A DNA stretch of 64,000 bases from Devosia sp. ZB163 (GCF_028613635.1 NZ_JAQRMY010000002.1:124001-188000); one strand, 5' to 3'; counted from the first letter of the stretch, positions 45,086 to 55,346 are shown. A program made the numbers and translations. Notes: generated by a model from the sequence alone, not told the origin.

Positions 45086-45270
45086 GCCCCCTCATCCGTC
45101 TCGGCCTGCGGCCGATCCACCTTCTCCCACAAGGGGAGAAGGTACCCGACCGAGAGCCCTCGGCCCCATCGCCTTCTCCCCCTTGGGAGAAGGTGCCCGA
45201 CTGAGCGCCCTCGGCCCCATCGCCTTCTCCCCTTGTGGGAGAAGGTGCCCGAAGGGCGGATGAGGGGTCG
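45086..45270. repeat. intergenic palindromic repeat, family B copy 2, with internal tandem duplication
   Basis: The ends (CCCCTCATCCGTCTCGGCC and GGGCGGATGAGGGGTC) match family B copy 1. The middle holds repeated units starting GGTRCCCGAC at 45141, 45192 and 45244. Two complete units of 51 and 52 bases share ccctcggccccatcgccttc and a CTTCTCCCC-type hairpin arm. The extra unit looks like local amplification of a hairpin module. No gene is supported in this stretch. Confidence 0.85.
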
Positions 45271-45285
45271 GGGAGCCACGATGCC

Positions 45286-45777
45286 TCAACCCTTCTCCCC
45301 CCAGAAATCCGCCTGCAACTGCGCCGCCTCGTCCGCCAGCAGCGGCCCCACCACCTCAGTCGGCCGCTGGCCCGCCTCGAACACCACATGGCAGGGCAGA
45401 TCCAGCGTCGGGTTCTCCTCATGCGCACCGGTTTGCGCCTTCAGGTCCCTCTCGCTTTGCCCGAACACCACCCGGCCGATACCGGCCCAGTAAATCGCAC
45501 CCGAGCACATCGCGCACGGCTCGGCCGAGGTGTAGAGCGTGCACCCCTGCAACTCCTCGAGGCTCAGGTTCCTTGCCGCCCACGAGGCGAGCAGCCGCTC
45601 GGCATGCGCGGTGCGGTCGCCGCCCTCCGAACTGTAGCCGTTGCCCTGTTCGCGCAGCACCTTGCCGTTCCGGTCGGCGAGCAGTGCGCCGAACGGATGG
45701 TCGCCACCCTCGCGCGAGCGCTTCGCGACGGCAAACGATTGGCGCAGCAGGGATTCGTCATTGGGGCGTTGCGGCAT
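45286..45777 (-). CDS. nucleoside/cytosine-type deaminase (CDA fold)
   Basis: A 163-residue zinc deaminase. The zinc and catalytic residues are visible as TAHAERLL (His58, Glu60) and EPCAMCSGAIYW (Cys88, Cys91). The tRNA adenosine deaminase TadA is shorter and has a different C-terminus, so this is more likely a guanine, cytosine or related free-base/nucleoside deaminase. The substrate cannot be fixed from sequence. The gene is convergent with dusA and precedes no obvious operon partner; the next gene upstream starts its own frame after a 36-base gap. Confidence 0.85.
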   Translation of the reverse strand: MPQRPNDESLLRQSFAVAKRSREGGDHPFGALLADRNGKVLREQGNGYSSEGGDRTAHAERLLASWAARNLSLEELQGCTLYTSAEPCAMCSGAIYWAGIGRVVFGQSERDLKAQTGAHEENPTLDLPCHVVFEAGQRPTEVVGPLLADEAAQLQADFWGEKG

Positions 45778-45813
45778 GCGGGTCTCCGGGTTCGCCCCCG
45801 AGACTAAGCTGCC

Positions 45814-46500
45814 TCAGTCGACCAGTTCCAGCGAATTGCCGCTCACCGCATAGCGGCTCAGCGTGCCGAGAAAGCTCATGCCGAGGAGGCTCGTTTCCAG
45901 CGCATCGCGCTCGGCGACGAACGCCCGCACATTGTTCCGCACGATCCCACCCACCTCGACCCGGTCGAGCGTGACGGTAGCGGCGCGGCCGGTGCCATTG
46001 GCAGTCGAGACCGGAACGCTGTAGTCGAGCGCATCGGTGGCAAGCCCGATCCGCTCGGCGTCCGACTGGCTCAGCACCACGGCGCTCGCGCCCGTATCGA
46101 AAATCGTGCGGATGTCCGAACCGTTGATGGCGGCGTTGATCATGAAGTGCCCGTCACGGCCGCCCCGGAACGTGGCCGTGCCGCGTTCGCGATCGACCGT
46201 CGCCACGCCCGGCACCAGCTCGCCGAAGACGCGCGAGGCAACGAGCGTCAGGTCCTCGCGATAGGTGTAGCCCACGAGCGCCACGCCGAAGATACCGGCC
46301 CACAGGACGAGGTTGCCGATGAGCTCGGAGAAGCGGTGGCGCCGCGCGAAGAGCCCGCCCGCGATGACGATCAGGATCGCCACCAGCGGAATCAGCTGCC
46401 CCATCTGGTCCTGCGTCAGCCCCACGAGCGTCCCTGCATCGGCGCTGACGAGCAGCGCCAGACCGATGGCGATCAGGATGGCAAAGCCGATGAAGAGCAT
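45814..46500 (-). CDS. membrane-anchored retropepsin-like aspartic protease (TIGR02281 type)
   Basis: A 228-residue protein with three hydrophobic segments (about 2-20, 36-52, 62-80) followed by a periplasmic single-lobe aspartic protease domain. The catalytic motif is IRTIFDTGASAVVLS (Asp-Thr-Gly), and LLGMSFLGTL provides the hydrophobic-hydrophobic-Gly partner. Such clan AA proteins are widespread in alphaproteobacteria next to cobalamin genes, as here. Dimerisation would be needed for activity. The physiological substrate is unknown. Confidence 0.88.
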   Translation of the reverse strand: MLFIGFAILIAIGLALLVSADAGTLVGLTQDQMGQLIPLVAILIVIAGGLFARRHRFSELIGNLVLWAGIFGVALVGYTYREDLTLVASRVFGELVPGVATVDRERGTATFRGGRDGHFMINAAINGSDIRTIFDTGASAVVLSQSDAERIGLATDALDYSVPVSTANGTGRAATVTLDRVEVGGIVRNNVRAFVAERDALETSLLGMSFLGTLSRYAVSGNSLELVD

Positions 46501-46564
46501 GAACTTCCTTTCGCGCGCCCCAGGTCACGATAATGGGGATGTGCGCTACGAGTTCAAGCTCCTC

Positions 46565-47362
46565 TCACGCAAAGATCAGCAGCACGGCGAGGACGGCGAC
46601 CTCGATGAGCGCGCCGAGCGCCCCGATCAGGTCCCCGGTCTGCCCGCCGATCAGCCGCCGGCAGGTCCAGACCCAGGCCGAAGCGACGCCAACCGCGGCA
46701 GCGAAGGCGAGGATCACCGCAACGAGGCTGGTGAACGGTGCCGCGAGGATCAGCGTCACCAGCGCCGCAAACGCGAGGCCGATGAAAAAGCTGCGCCGCG
46801 ACACCCTGCCGGCCGACGCCGAGGCGCCGCCCTCGCGCGCGTTCGGCAGCTCGACGCTCAGCCATAGCGAGCCCGAGCGGCCGAGCACGGTAGCCGCCAG
46901 CCAGATGCCGGCGGCAGCCAGCGGGTTGTAGGCCGCCACCGCGCCGATGGCGGTGATGCGCAGCAGCAGGTAGAGCCCGAGCGCCGACACCCCATAGGTG
47001 CCGTGCCGGCTGTCCTTCATGATCTCGAGCCGCCGCTCGACCGTCTGCCCGCCATAGAGCCCGTCCGCCGCATCGGCGAGGGCGTCGTCGGCCATCGCGC
47101 CGGTGGCAACGATCATCGCGGCGACGCCGAGCGCGGCGGCGAAATAGCTGGGGATCGTCGCCCAGGCGCACAGCATCATCAGCAGCGACGGCCCGAAGCC
47201 GATGACGATGCTTGTGAAGGGCAGGACGACGGCGATGCGGTCGAGGTCGGGCTTGACGAACGGACGGTCGCCGGTGGGCAGGCGCGAGAAGAAGCGCAGC
47301 GCCATCACCAGGTCGTCGCCGAAATTCCGCTCGGGCGGCGGCTCAGTCACCGGCGCCGCCAT
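46565..47362 (-). CDS. cobS: adenosylcobinamide-GDP ribazoletransferase CobS (CobV)
   Basis: CobS joins activated cobinamide to alpha-ribazole in the last steps of cobalamin synthesis. The 265-residue polytopic protein has the family motif around DDALADAADGLYGGQTVERR (the acidic DxxxDxxDG active site) and LEIMKDSRHGTYGVSALGL, with about six helices. The ATG at MAAPVTEPPP is chosen; longer frames lack support. It is divergent from cobT with a 113-base gap, in which no complete cobalamin riboswitch can be fitted. Confidence 0.93.
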   Translation of the reverse strand: MAAPVTEPPPERNFGDDLVMALRFFSRLPTGDRPFVKPDLDRIAVVLPFTSIVIGFGPSLLMMLCAWATIPSYFAAALGVAAMIVATGAMADDALADAADGLYGGQTVERRLEIMKDSRHGTYGVSALGLYLLLRITAIGAVAAYNPLAAAGIWLAATVLGRSGSLWLSVELPNAREGGASASAGRVSRRSFFIGLAFAALVTLILAAPFTSLVAVILAFAAAVGVASAWVWTCRRLIGGQTGDLIGALGALIEVAVLAVLLIFA

Positions 47363-47475
47363 GCGCGGTCCGTTGTCCTGACGTGGGCGAGTACCATCCT
47401 CGTTCAATTGCAAATGCCCGTCGCATGGTCCAGAAGCGTGCCTCCTTACCACTGCCCAGCCGGAGTCGTCACCCG

Positions 47476-48486
47476 ATGGCCTCGCCCTTCGCCGATATCA
47501 TCGATCTGCTGCATGTGACGCCCGACGGGGATGAGCGGGCCGTCGCCGCCATCCGCGAGCGCGACAAGCAGCTCACCAAGCCCCCGGGCGCGCTCGGCCA
47601 GCTCGAGTCGCTGGTCGAGTTCCTCGGGCGCTGGCAGGGCAAGTCTGCCCCGACGCTCGACAACCCGATGGTTGCGATCTTTGCCGGCAACCACGGCGTC
47701 ACCGACCAGGGCGTCTCGGCCTTTCCGCGTGAAGTAACGGCCCAGATGGTCGCCAACTTCACCGCCGGCGGCGCCGCCATCAGCCAGATCTGCCAGCTCC
47801 ATGAGCTGAACCTGCGCGTCTTCGAACTCGCCCTCGAACTGCCGACCGGCGACATCACCCGCACCGTCGCCATGGACGATCGCATGTGCGCGGCGACCAT
47901 CGCCTACGGCATGGAAGCAATCGCAGGTAAGCCCGACCTGCTCGCCATCGGCGAGATGGGCATCGGCAACACCACCGTCGCCGCCGCGATCTTCAACGCC
48001 CTCTATGGCGGCAACGGCGCCGACTGGGTCGGCCGCGGCACCGGCGTCGACGATGCCGGCCTCAAGCGCAAGGCCGACGCGGTGGATCGCGCCGTTGCCC
48101 TCCATGTCGATCCGCTCACCGATCCGCTGTCGATCCTCGCCCGCCTCGGCGGCCGCGAGATCGCTGCCATGCTCGGCGCCATCATCGCCGCGCGCCAGCA
48201 GAAGGTCCCCGTCATCGTCGATGGCTACGTCGCGACTGCGGCGGCGGCCATCGCCCATGCCGTCAACCCGGCCTCGATCGACCACTGCATCTTCGGCCAC
48301 GTCTCGGCCGAGCACGCCCACGGCCGCGCCCTCGAGGCCATGGGCAAGCGCCCGCTGCTCGATCTGGGGATGCGGCTGGGGGAGGGGAGCGGGGCCGCCC
48401 TCGCCGCGGTGCTGGTTAAGACCGCACTTCACCTGCACAAGAACATGGCAACCTTCGCCACAGCCGGCGTAACCGACAAGGGCTGA
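47476..48486 (+). CDS. cobT: nicotinate-nucleotide-dimethylbenzimidazole phosphoribosyltransferase CobT (CobU)
   Basis: CobT makes alpha-ribazole phosphate from dimethylbenzimidazole and nicotinate mononucleotide. The 336-residue enzyme has the family start (RDKQLTKPPGALGQLESL), the NHGVTDQGVSAFPREVTAQM segment, GEMGIGNTTVAAA and the catalytic glutamate in LGMRLGEGSGAALA. The length is normal. The gene lies back-to-back with cobS and gives the cell the final lower-ligand steps of the pathway; no other cobalamin genes are in the window. It ends one base from a convergent hydrolase gene. Confidence 0.96.
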   Translation: MASPFADIIDLLHVTPDGDERAVAAIRERDKQLTKPPGALGQLESLVEFLGRWQGKSAPTLDNPMVAIFAGNHGVTDQGVSAFPREVTAQMVANFTAGGAAISQICQLHELNLRVFELALELPTGDITRTVAMDDRMCAATIAYGMEAIAGKPDLLAIGEMGIGNTTVAAAIFNALYGGNGADWVGRGTGVDDAGLKRKADAVDRAVALHVDPLTDPLSILARLGGREIAAMLGAIIAARQQKVPVIVDGYVATAAAAIAHAVNPASIDHCIFGHVSAEHAHGRALEAMGKRPLLDLGMRLGEGSGAALAAVLVKTALHLHKNMATFATAGVTDKG

Positions 48487-48487
48487 G

Positions 48488-49654
48488 CTACTTCGCCTGT
48501 TGCTCGTAGAGCGTTTCGACCGCCTCGTTGAGCGCTGCGTCGGCATCCTTGCCCGGCAGGTTCGTCACGGCCGCGATCGTGACTCCGGTCTCGGTGTCGA
48601 CGAGGATCTTGGCGAGGTTCATGCTGTTGGACCCGTTGTGGGTCAGCACGGGGTGCCCGGTCCAGTCGTAGTTCACCACGCCCCAGCCGAAGGCATACTC
48701 GCCCTGGCCCGGCGTGCCCGGCGGCGGGTCGGGCAGCGGCGGCGTCGTCACGCGCGGCTTGAGGATTTCGGCCAGCGTCTCGGGCTTGACGATGGTGGGC
48801 GACTTGCCGCCGGTGGCGTTCCAGTCACCCCATTTTGCGAAGTCGAGCACCGACATGTGCGCGTCGCCGGCCGGCGCGACGACTGGCGGTACTCCGGCTG
48901 CCACGCCCCAGGGTATGGCCGTGAGCGAGCCGTCGTCATTGATGCGGGTCCCGACGGCTGCGTCGTAGAGCCCGTCGGTGGCCGGCGCCCCGAGCCCTGC
49001 CGATTTCAGCCCCAGCGGCTCGAAGATCCGCTCGTGGATCAGCTGTTCCCACGGCTTGCCGGCAGCCTTCTCGATCATCGCCCCCGCGATCAGGTAGCCG
49101 AAGTTCGCATACTGGAACGGCGACCCCTCCGGCACCTTGGGCTCGAGGCCCTTCATCGTCTCGATCGCCTTGAGGCGCAGTGCTGCGGCAGTGTCCTGGA
49201 ACGCGTCGGCGTTGAAGTAGATCTTGATCATCTCGTCGGTATCGGACGGGATGCCGCTCGAATGCGAAAGCAGCTGCTCGAGCGTGACGGCCGCGAGTTT
49301 CGGGTTCATGTCCTTGATCTCGTCGCCGAGCACCTCGCCGATCGTGCTGTCCCACTTCAGTTTGCCCTCATCCACCAGCGTACCCGCGATGACCGCAGTC
49401 ATCGCCTTGGTATCGGAGCCGATATGGAAACGGTCTTCGACCGTGACCGGGATGTCCATGTCGAGAACACGAGTGCCCGCGGCGCCGGACGCGAGGATCT
49501 CGCCGTCCTTCATCATCGCCACGGAGATGCCTGGCAGCTGGTACTTGGCGCGAATGCCCTCGAGCACGCCGGATACGTCGTCTGCGGCCAGGGCCGGCAG
49601 GCAACTCGCGAGCACGACAAGGGATGCGCCGGCCAGTCGGTACAATGCGGTCAC
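48488..49654 (-). CDS. secreted serine beta-lactamase-fold hydrolase (class C/esterase type)
   Basis: A 388-residue penicillin-binding-protein-like hydrolase. The GTG start has GAGGAGA six bases upstream and gives a clean Sec signal peptide (to about LPALA, residue 23). The serine motif is Ser80-Asp-Thr-Lys83 (GSDTKAMT) and the second motif is Tyr182-Ala-Asn184 (QYANFGYL). The third motif appears as HNGSN (a HxG type) rather than KTG, which fits esterases and D-amino peptidases of this fold as well as class C enzymes. Resistance to antibiotics should not be inferred. It is transcribed alone. Confidence 0.88.
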   Translation of the reverse strand: MTALYRLAGASLVVLASCLPALAADDVSGVLEGIRAKYQLPGISVAMMKDGEILASGAAGTRVLDMDIPVTVEDRFHIGSDTKAMTAVIAGTLVDEGKLKWDSTIGEVLGDEIKDMNPKLAAVTLEQLLSHSSGIPSDTDEMIKIYFNADAFQDTAAALRLKAIETMKGLEPKVPEGSPFQYANFGYLIAGAMIEKAAGKPWEQLIHERIFEPLGLKSAGLGAPATDGLYDAAVGTRINDDGSLTAIPWGVAAGVPPVVAPAGDAHMSVLDFAKWGDWNATGGKSPTIVKPETLAEILKPRVTTPPLPDPPPGTPGQGEYAFGWGVVNYDWTGHPVLTHNGSNSMNLAKILVDTETGVTIAAVTNLPGKDADAALNEAVETLYEQQAK

Positions 49655-49777
49655 TTGAAGTCTCCTCGTCCACAAGGGAATTCAGACGCGCAAGCCCCGC
49701 ATAAGCTTGACCGGCCCCCACCTTACGGAGGTGAAAGCCGGTCACATGCCTTTGATTACAATCGGCTCGATGGACGA

Positions 49778-50836
49778 CTAGACGTCCACCCAGCGGCGCT
49801 CCCGGTGCGACCGCAGCGCCGCATCCAGCACCTTCTGCACTTCGACGCCCGCCTCGAACCCCGGCTCGGGCCGGAACCCGCCCTGGATCGCATCGATGAA
49901 GTGCCTGGCCCCGGCTGAGGCCTTGGTGAACGGCGCCATGAAGTCCTTGCGGTCCATCTCGCCATAGCGCGCATCGGGGACGACGATCGTCTCGGTCGCC
50001 CCACCCCGCTGCGTCGCCACGAACCGCAAGCCGTCGCGCGGGCCGAGCACCACATGCTCCACCTCGACGCTGCCGTCTTCGCCGTCGATGCCGACCGACA
50101 TGCTGCAGGCACAGTCCTGGTGGGTCAGCGTCGTCACGTCGATGATCCCCTGCGCCCCCGAGGCGAAGCGCACGATGAGATGCGCCGTGTCATTGGCCGG
50201 CTGGGCAATCTCGCGCCGGAACAGCACCGGCGCGTCCGCCATCACCGAGCTGATCGGACCCATGAGCCACTGGGCCATGTGGATCATGTGCGAGCCGAGA
50301 TCGCCGAGGGCGCCCGTCGCGCGCGCTGCATCCATCCGCCACTGATAGTCCGCACTGGGCCCGCTCCCGCCCACGAAGCGGAACTCCGCGCGCAGCGGCC
50401 GGCCGACGAACTTGTCGTCCACGAGCGACTTGAGGTGCTGGAAATGCGGCTGCCAGTGCCAGGTGAAGGGCACCATGTGCTTGATGCCGGCTTCATTGGC
50501 GCGCGCCAGCATCTCCGCGGCGTCGCCGGTCCCGAGAGCCATCGGCTTCTCGCACAGCACATGCAGGCCCGCCGCAATGGCCGACAGCGTCATCTCGTGG
50601 TGCAGGTCGTCCGGCGCCGCGATCACCACCGCCTCGATGCCGCTCTTCAGCAACTCGGGATAGGCCGTGAAGGCCTTGGGGATGTTGTGCTTGCGCGCCA
50701 GTGCCCCGGTGCGCTCGCCATCCCGGCCGCAGATCGCGACGATCTCGGCTCCGGGATGCGATTCAAGCGATGGAAGAAACATGAGTTCGGTCCACCAGCT
50801 CGTGCCGATGATCCCGACCTGAACACGGTCCGACAT
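49778..50836 (-). CDS. Gfo/Idh/MocA-family NAD(P)-dependent oxidoreductase
   Basis: A 352-residue oxidoreductase with an N-terminal Rossmann fold (QVGIIGTSWWTELMFLPSL) and the catalytic EKPMA motif (VLCEKPMALGTGD). The DxxxH-type region GDLGSHMIHMAQWL confirms the family. Substrates are usually sugars, inositols or their derivatives, but cannot be told here. No transporter or sugar kinase lies nearby, so the context gives no substrate. Its start is 36 bases from the stop of the upstream sensor kinase on the same strand. Confidence 0.9.
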   Translation of the reverse strand: MSDRVQVGIIGTSWWTELMFLPSLESHPGAEIVAICGRDGERTGALARKHNIPKAFTAYPELLKSGIEAVVIAAPDDLHHEMTLSAIAAGLHVLCEKPMALGTGDAAEMLARANEAGIKHMVPFTWHWQPHFQHLKSLVDDKFVGRPLRAEFRFVGGSGPSADYQWRMDAARATGALGDLGSHMIHMAQWLMGPISSVMADAPVLFRREIAQPANDTAHLIVRFASGAQGIIDVTTLTHQDCACSMSVGIDGEDGSVEVEHVVLGPRDGLRFVATQRGGATETIVVPDARYGEMDRKDFMAPFTKASAGARHFIDAIQGGFRPEPGFEAGVEVQKVLDAALRSHRERRWVDV

Positions 50837-50872
50837 AGCGCCCTCCGGCCGCTGATGCCCCCGGAACGGTTT

Positions 50873-52405
<1,533 letters not shown>

Positions 52406-52485
52406 CTACGCAGTACTCGACACTTACTATTGCGAAGAGAGAGAAACGCACTCTCTGACACTTGGTCAAAAAACCTATGCGCCGC

Positions 52486-52493
52486 ATGGTTAA
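52486..52493 (-). promoter_or_regulatory. candidate CtrA half-site between sensor kinase and SNase genes
   Basis: TTAACCAT (minus strand) is the half-site form reported for the cell-cycle regulator CtrA in alphaproteobacteria. It lies 81 bases upstream of the kinase start and 28 bases upstream of the SNase start. Single 8-mers occur by chance, so this is only suggestive. Confidence 0.3.
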
Positions 52494-52520
52494 GTTACGG
52501 TGAAGCCGGGGGCACGGAAA

Positions 52521-53195
52521 ATGGGTAAAACCCGCGACAGGCGGCCCCGGGCCCCGCTCAAGTTTGATGCCATGCCAGCCTGGGCCTCGGGCCGGCGCGT
52601 TCGGCACGGGTCCGGTGGCACCAACTGGCGCAACTGGGCCTTCATCCTGCTCCTCATTGGCGGTCTCGCGATCTACGCCCTGCTGCCGGAGCCGCCGTTC
52701 CCCCTAGGGGGCACGCCGCTCACCGGTCCGGTCGAGCGGGTTGCCGATGGCGATACGCTCGAGATCGCCGGACAGCGCATCCGCCTCCTGGGTCTCGACG
52801 CACCGGAGTGGAACCAGACCTGCCGTACCGCCGCCGGTGCCGAGTGGCCCTGCGGTCGCGACGCAGCGCGGCGGCTGCGGAACCTGGCGGCCGGCCGCAC
52901 CCTGAACTGCTCGGCCGAGGGGCATGACCGCTACGGTCGGCTGCTCGCCACCTGCCGCGATGGCAGCGTGGACGTTGCCGAGGTCATGGTGGGGGAGGGG
53001 CTGGCCGTGGCGACCGATGCCTATGCCGGCGCCCAGGCTGCTGCCAGGCGTGCAAGGAAGGGCATCTGGCAGGGCGATTTCGATACGCCGGCCGCATGGC
53101 GGCAGCGCGAGGCCATGGGCGAAGCCGCAAGCGGCGGGAATCCCAGCCGTTTCGAGCGCTTCATGGCCTGGCTGACGGGCCTGTTCGCCAGTTGA
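52521..53195 (+). CDS. membrane-anchored staphylococcal-nuclease-like (SNase) protein
   Basis: A 224-residue protein with a basic cytoplasmic N-terminus, one membrane anchor (about residues 40-57, WAFILLLIGGLAIYALL) and a periplasmic SNase/OB-fold domain (about 68-180). Catalytic-type segments are VADGDTLEIAGQRIRLLGLD, DAPEWNQTC and EGHDRYGRLLATC. Thermonuclease uses Asp/Arg/Glu in the same places. I chose ATG 52521; a GTG seven codons upstream and an ATG further in are alternatives. It is divergent from the sensor kinase. The lrp promoter overlaps its last codons. Confidence 0.85.
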   Translation: MGKTRDRRPRAPLKFDAMPAWASGRRVRHGSGGTNWRNWAFILLLIGGLAIYALLPEPPFPLGGTPLTGPVERVADGDTLEIAGQRIRLLGLDAPEWNQTCRTAAGAEWPCGRDAARRLRNLAAGRTLNCSAEGHDRYGRLLATCRDGSVDVAEVMVGEGLAVATDAYAGAQAAARRARKGIWQGDFDTPAAWRQREAMGEAASGGNPSRFERFMAWLTGLFAS

Positions 53196-53220
53196 CAGGC
53201 GCAAGATATTTTCGTTTTAT
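53192..53220 (+). promoter_or_regulatory. probable sigma-70 promoter of the Lrp-hydrolase operon
   Basis: TTGACA (53192-53197) and TTTTAT (53215-53220) are 17 bases apart. The -35 overlaps the SNase stop codon. The inferred start would leave a leader of about 78 bases before the lrp TTG codon. Confidence 0.6.
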
Positions 53221-53304
53221 GCCGCCCAACGCTGACCATCGTTGCGTCAGTCTGGGTAATTCGCCTAGAACGCGCAATCTCATTTCACGGGGGCTGTCAT
53301 CGCT

Positions 53305-53784
53305 TTGGACAAGATCGACCGCAAGATTCTTGCGCTCCTGCAGAAGGACGCGACCACTCCTGTTGCCGAAATCGGCCGCAAGGTCGGGCTGTCGACCACT
53401 CCGTGCTGGCGGCGCATCCAGAAGATGGAAGAGGACGGGATCATCAAGGGGCGCGTCGCCGTCCTCGACCCGGCCAAGATCAATGCCGGCGTCACCGTCT
53501 TCGTTTCGATCCGCACCAACGAGCACAACGACTCCTGGATGCGGAAGTTCGCTGCCGTGGTGGATGACTTCACCGAGGTCGTCGAGTTCTACCGCATGAG
53601 TGGCGAGGTCGACTACCTGCTGCGCGTCGTCGTGCCCGACATCGCGGCCTATGACTCGTTCTACAAGAAGCTGATTTCCAAGATCAATCTGACCGACGTG
53701 AGCTCGTCCTTCGCCATGGGGCAGATCAAGTACACCACGGCGCTGCCGCTCGAGTTCGCCATCGTCAGCGACGACGACCGGTAA
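53305..53784 (+). CDS. Lrp/AsnC-family transcriptional regulator
   Basis: A 159-residue leucine-responsive-type regulator. The winged helix is at the N-terminus (KIDRKILALLQKDATTPVAE, then VGLSTTPCWRRIQKMEEDGI). The RAM ligand-sensing domain follows (EVVEFYRMSGEVDYLLRVVV, typical GExDY). Translation appears to begin at TTG, 9 bases after a GGGGG run; no ATG is available upstream in frame. The stop is separated by one base from an alpha/beta hydrolase gene, so unusually the regulator is co-translated with an enzyme rather than divergent from its target. Confidence 0.9.
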   Translation: MDKIDRKILALLQKDATTPVAEIGRKVGLSTTPCWRRIQKMEEDGIIKGRVAVLDPAKINAGVTVFVSIRTNEHNDSWMRKFAAVVDDFTEVVEFYRMSGEVDYLLRVVVPDIAAYDSFYKKLISKINLTDVSSSFAMGQIKYTTALPLEFAIVSDDDR

Positions 53785-53785
53785 C

Positions 53786-54667
53786 ATGCCCATCACCAGA
53801 GATCGGCTGCGCCAGCTCATCGGACTGGCAGAACGGCCGGTGACGCTGAGCGCTGCCCAGATTGAGCAGCGCGACGGCTATGAGATCGAGCACCTGTCGC
53901 TGCGCATCGGCGACGAGGAAGTCCGCGGCATCCTCACCCGGCCACTCCATGTCGAGGGCAGGCTGCCCGCCATCCTCTACGGCCACTCGCATGGCGGCCG
54001 CTACGATATCGGCGCCGACGAGTTGCTCGACGGTCGCGAGTACCTGCTCGATCCGCTCGGTCCGGTTTTCGCGCGTGCCGGCTACGTGACGCTCTGCATC
54101 GACATGCCGGTGTTCGGCGAACGCGCCACGGTTTCGGAAGGCTACGCGGCCAAGGCTCTGCTCTGGTATGGGCGCGGCCTCTTCGCCGAGATGCTGAGCG
54201 ACCACGCCTCCGCGCTGACCTACCTCGCGTCGCGTCCCGACGTGAATCCCGACCGCATCGGCGCCTTCGGCATCTCGATGGGCTGTACGCTCAGCTACTG
54301 GCTCGCTGCGATGGACGAGCGCATCGCTGCCGTGGCGCACCTCTGCTGCTTTGCCGATCTTCGCAAGATGATCGAACTCGGCGCGCATGACGGGCACGGG
54401 ATCTACCTCGTCGTGCCCGGCTTGCTCAACGAGGCCGATGCCGGGGCTATCGGGGCGCTGGTGGCGCCGCGCCCGCAGCTCATCTGCATCGGTGAGGCCG
54501 ATGCGCTGAGCCCGCCGGAGGCGGTGGCGCTGGCCTGGGCGGAAACCAGCGAGACTTACGCCCGAACGGGTGGCGTTCTCGAGAAGGTGTCGGAGCCCGG
54601 CGTCGGCCACCGCGAGACCCTGCGCATGCGCGAGGCAATGCTGGCCTTCTTCGCCCAGCACCTCTAG
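53786..54667 (+). CDS. alpha/beta hydrolase, dienelactone hydrolase-like
   Basis: A 293-residue alpha/beta hydrolase. The oxyanion region is LYGHSHGGRYDIG, the nucleophile elbow is FGISMGCTLSYW (Ser), the acid is in CIGEADALSPPE and the histidine is in EPGVGHRETLRM. No signal peptide is seen. The family includes acetyl xylan esterases, peptidases and dienelactone hydrolases; the substrate is open. It is the second gene of a two-gene unit with the Lrp regulator, so amino-acid-like ligands may control it. Confidence 0.86.
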   Translation: MPITRDRLRQLIGLAERPVTLSAAQIEQRDGYEIEHLSLRIGDEEVRGILTRPLHVEGRLPAILYGHSHGGRYDIGADELLDGREYLLDPLGPVFARAGYVTLCIDMPVFGERATVSEGYAAKALLWYGRGLFAEMLSDHASALTYLASRPDVNPDRIGAFGISMGCTLSYWLAAMDERIAAVAHLCCFADLRKMIELGAHDGHGIYLVVPGLLNEADAGAIGALVAPRPQLICIGEADALSPPEAVALAWAETSETYARTGGVLEKVSEPGVGHRETLRMREAMLAFFAQHL

Positions 54668-54707
54668 GAGCGCATTGGGGAAAGCCCAGGGTTCCGCCGT
54701 TCGCAGC

Positions 54708-55346
54708 CTAGCGGCCGACGATCCCGATCGCGCCGTCGTCATGGACGACGAACCGCACGCCCGAGCGCGTGAAGGCGTCGCGGATGGCGTCGAGGTTCGC
54801 GTCGCGCACCGCGCGGCGCCCCGGCATTTCCACACGTCGCACGGTGGAGAAGGAGACACCCGCCTTCTCGGCGAGCTCGATCGCCGTCCAGCCGAGGTAG
54901 GCGCGGGCCGCGCGCACCTGCGCGTGGGTGAGGCCCGGGTCCTCGCGAACGGCGCTTGCCTGCCTGTCCGTCACATCGATGCAGATGCCGCTGATGCCCA
55001 GCAGGCCGCCATCGCTTGCGCGTACGGCCCGACCATGTAGCCGCACGCGCCGCAGCTCGCCATCCGGCCGGATGACGCGGAATATCCGGTCGTCGAGCCA
55101 CTCCATGGCGAGCAGCGCCTGCCAGTTCCCCACGGCGCGCAGGTCGTCCGGATGCACGAGGTTGCGGCAAACGTCGAGTGTCGGGATGACGCTGAAGGCC
55201 TCCATGCCGGCGAGCCGGTACAAGCCGACCGACCACTCGAGCTGGTCCTGCCCGGCCTGCCAGCTCCAGCTGCCAATTGTCCCACGGTCCTCCGCCCGGG
55301 CCAGCAGGTCGCCGGTCCGGTGATGAACATCCGACTCATCGTTCAC
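54708..55346 (-). CDS. PAS-XRE one-component regulator
   Basis: A 212-residue protein with an N-terminal PAS domain (about 20-130, GTIGSWSWQAGQDQLEWSVG to GISGICIDVTDRQ). A C-terminal XRE helix-turn-helix of the rhizobial type follows (LTHAQVRAARAYLGWTAIEL, AEKAGVSFSTVRRVEMPGRR, then GVRFVVHDDGAIGIV). No kinase or receiver part is present, so it is a one-component sensor. The GTG start has only GAGG about 11 bases upstream. It faces a PAS-PAS chemoreceptor gene across a palindrome-rich 439-base gap, which makes that gene a plausible target. Confidence 0.85.
   Translation of the reverse strand: MNDESDVHHRTGDLLARAEDRGTIGSWSWQAGQDQLEWSVGLYRLAGMEAFSVIPTLDVCRNLVHPDDLRAVGNWQALLAMEWLDDRIFRVIRPDGELRRVRLHGRAVRASDGGLLGISGICIDVTDRQASAVREDPGLTHAQVRAARAYLGWTAIELAEKAGVSFSTVRRVEMPGRRAVRDANLDAIRDAFTRSGVRFVVHDDGAIGIVGR

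Noticed and set aside
47363-47475. Possible cobalamin riboswitch before cobT (fragments resembling CCACTG and a B12-box-like CAGCCGGAGTCGTC)
   Set aside because: The 113-base gap is too short for the full fold, no GGGAA core is present, and the fragments are too close together. Chance resemblance is more likely.
48488-49654. Beta-lactamase resistance gene
   Set aside because: The serine and Tyr-Ala-Asn motifs fit the wider penicillin-binding-protein/esterase fold, and the third motif is HNG rather than KTG. Resistance cannot be claimed.
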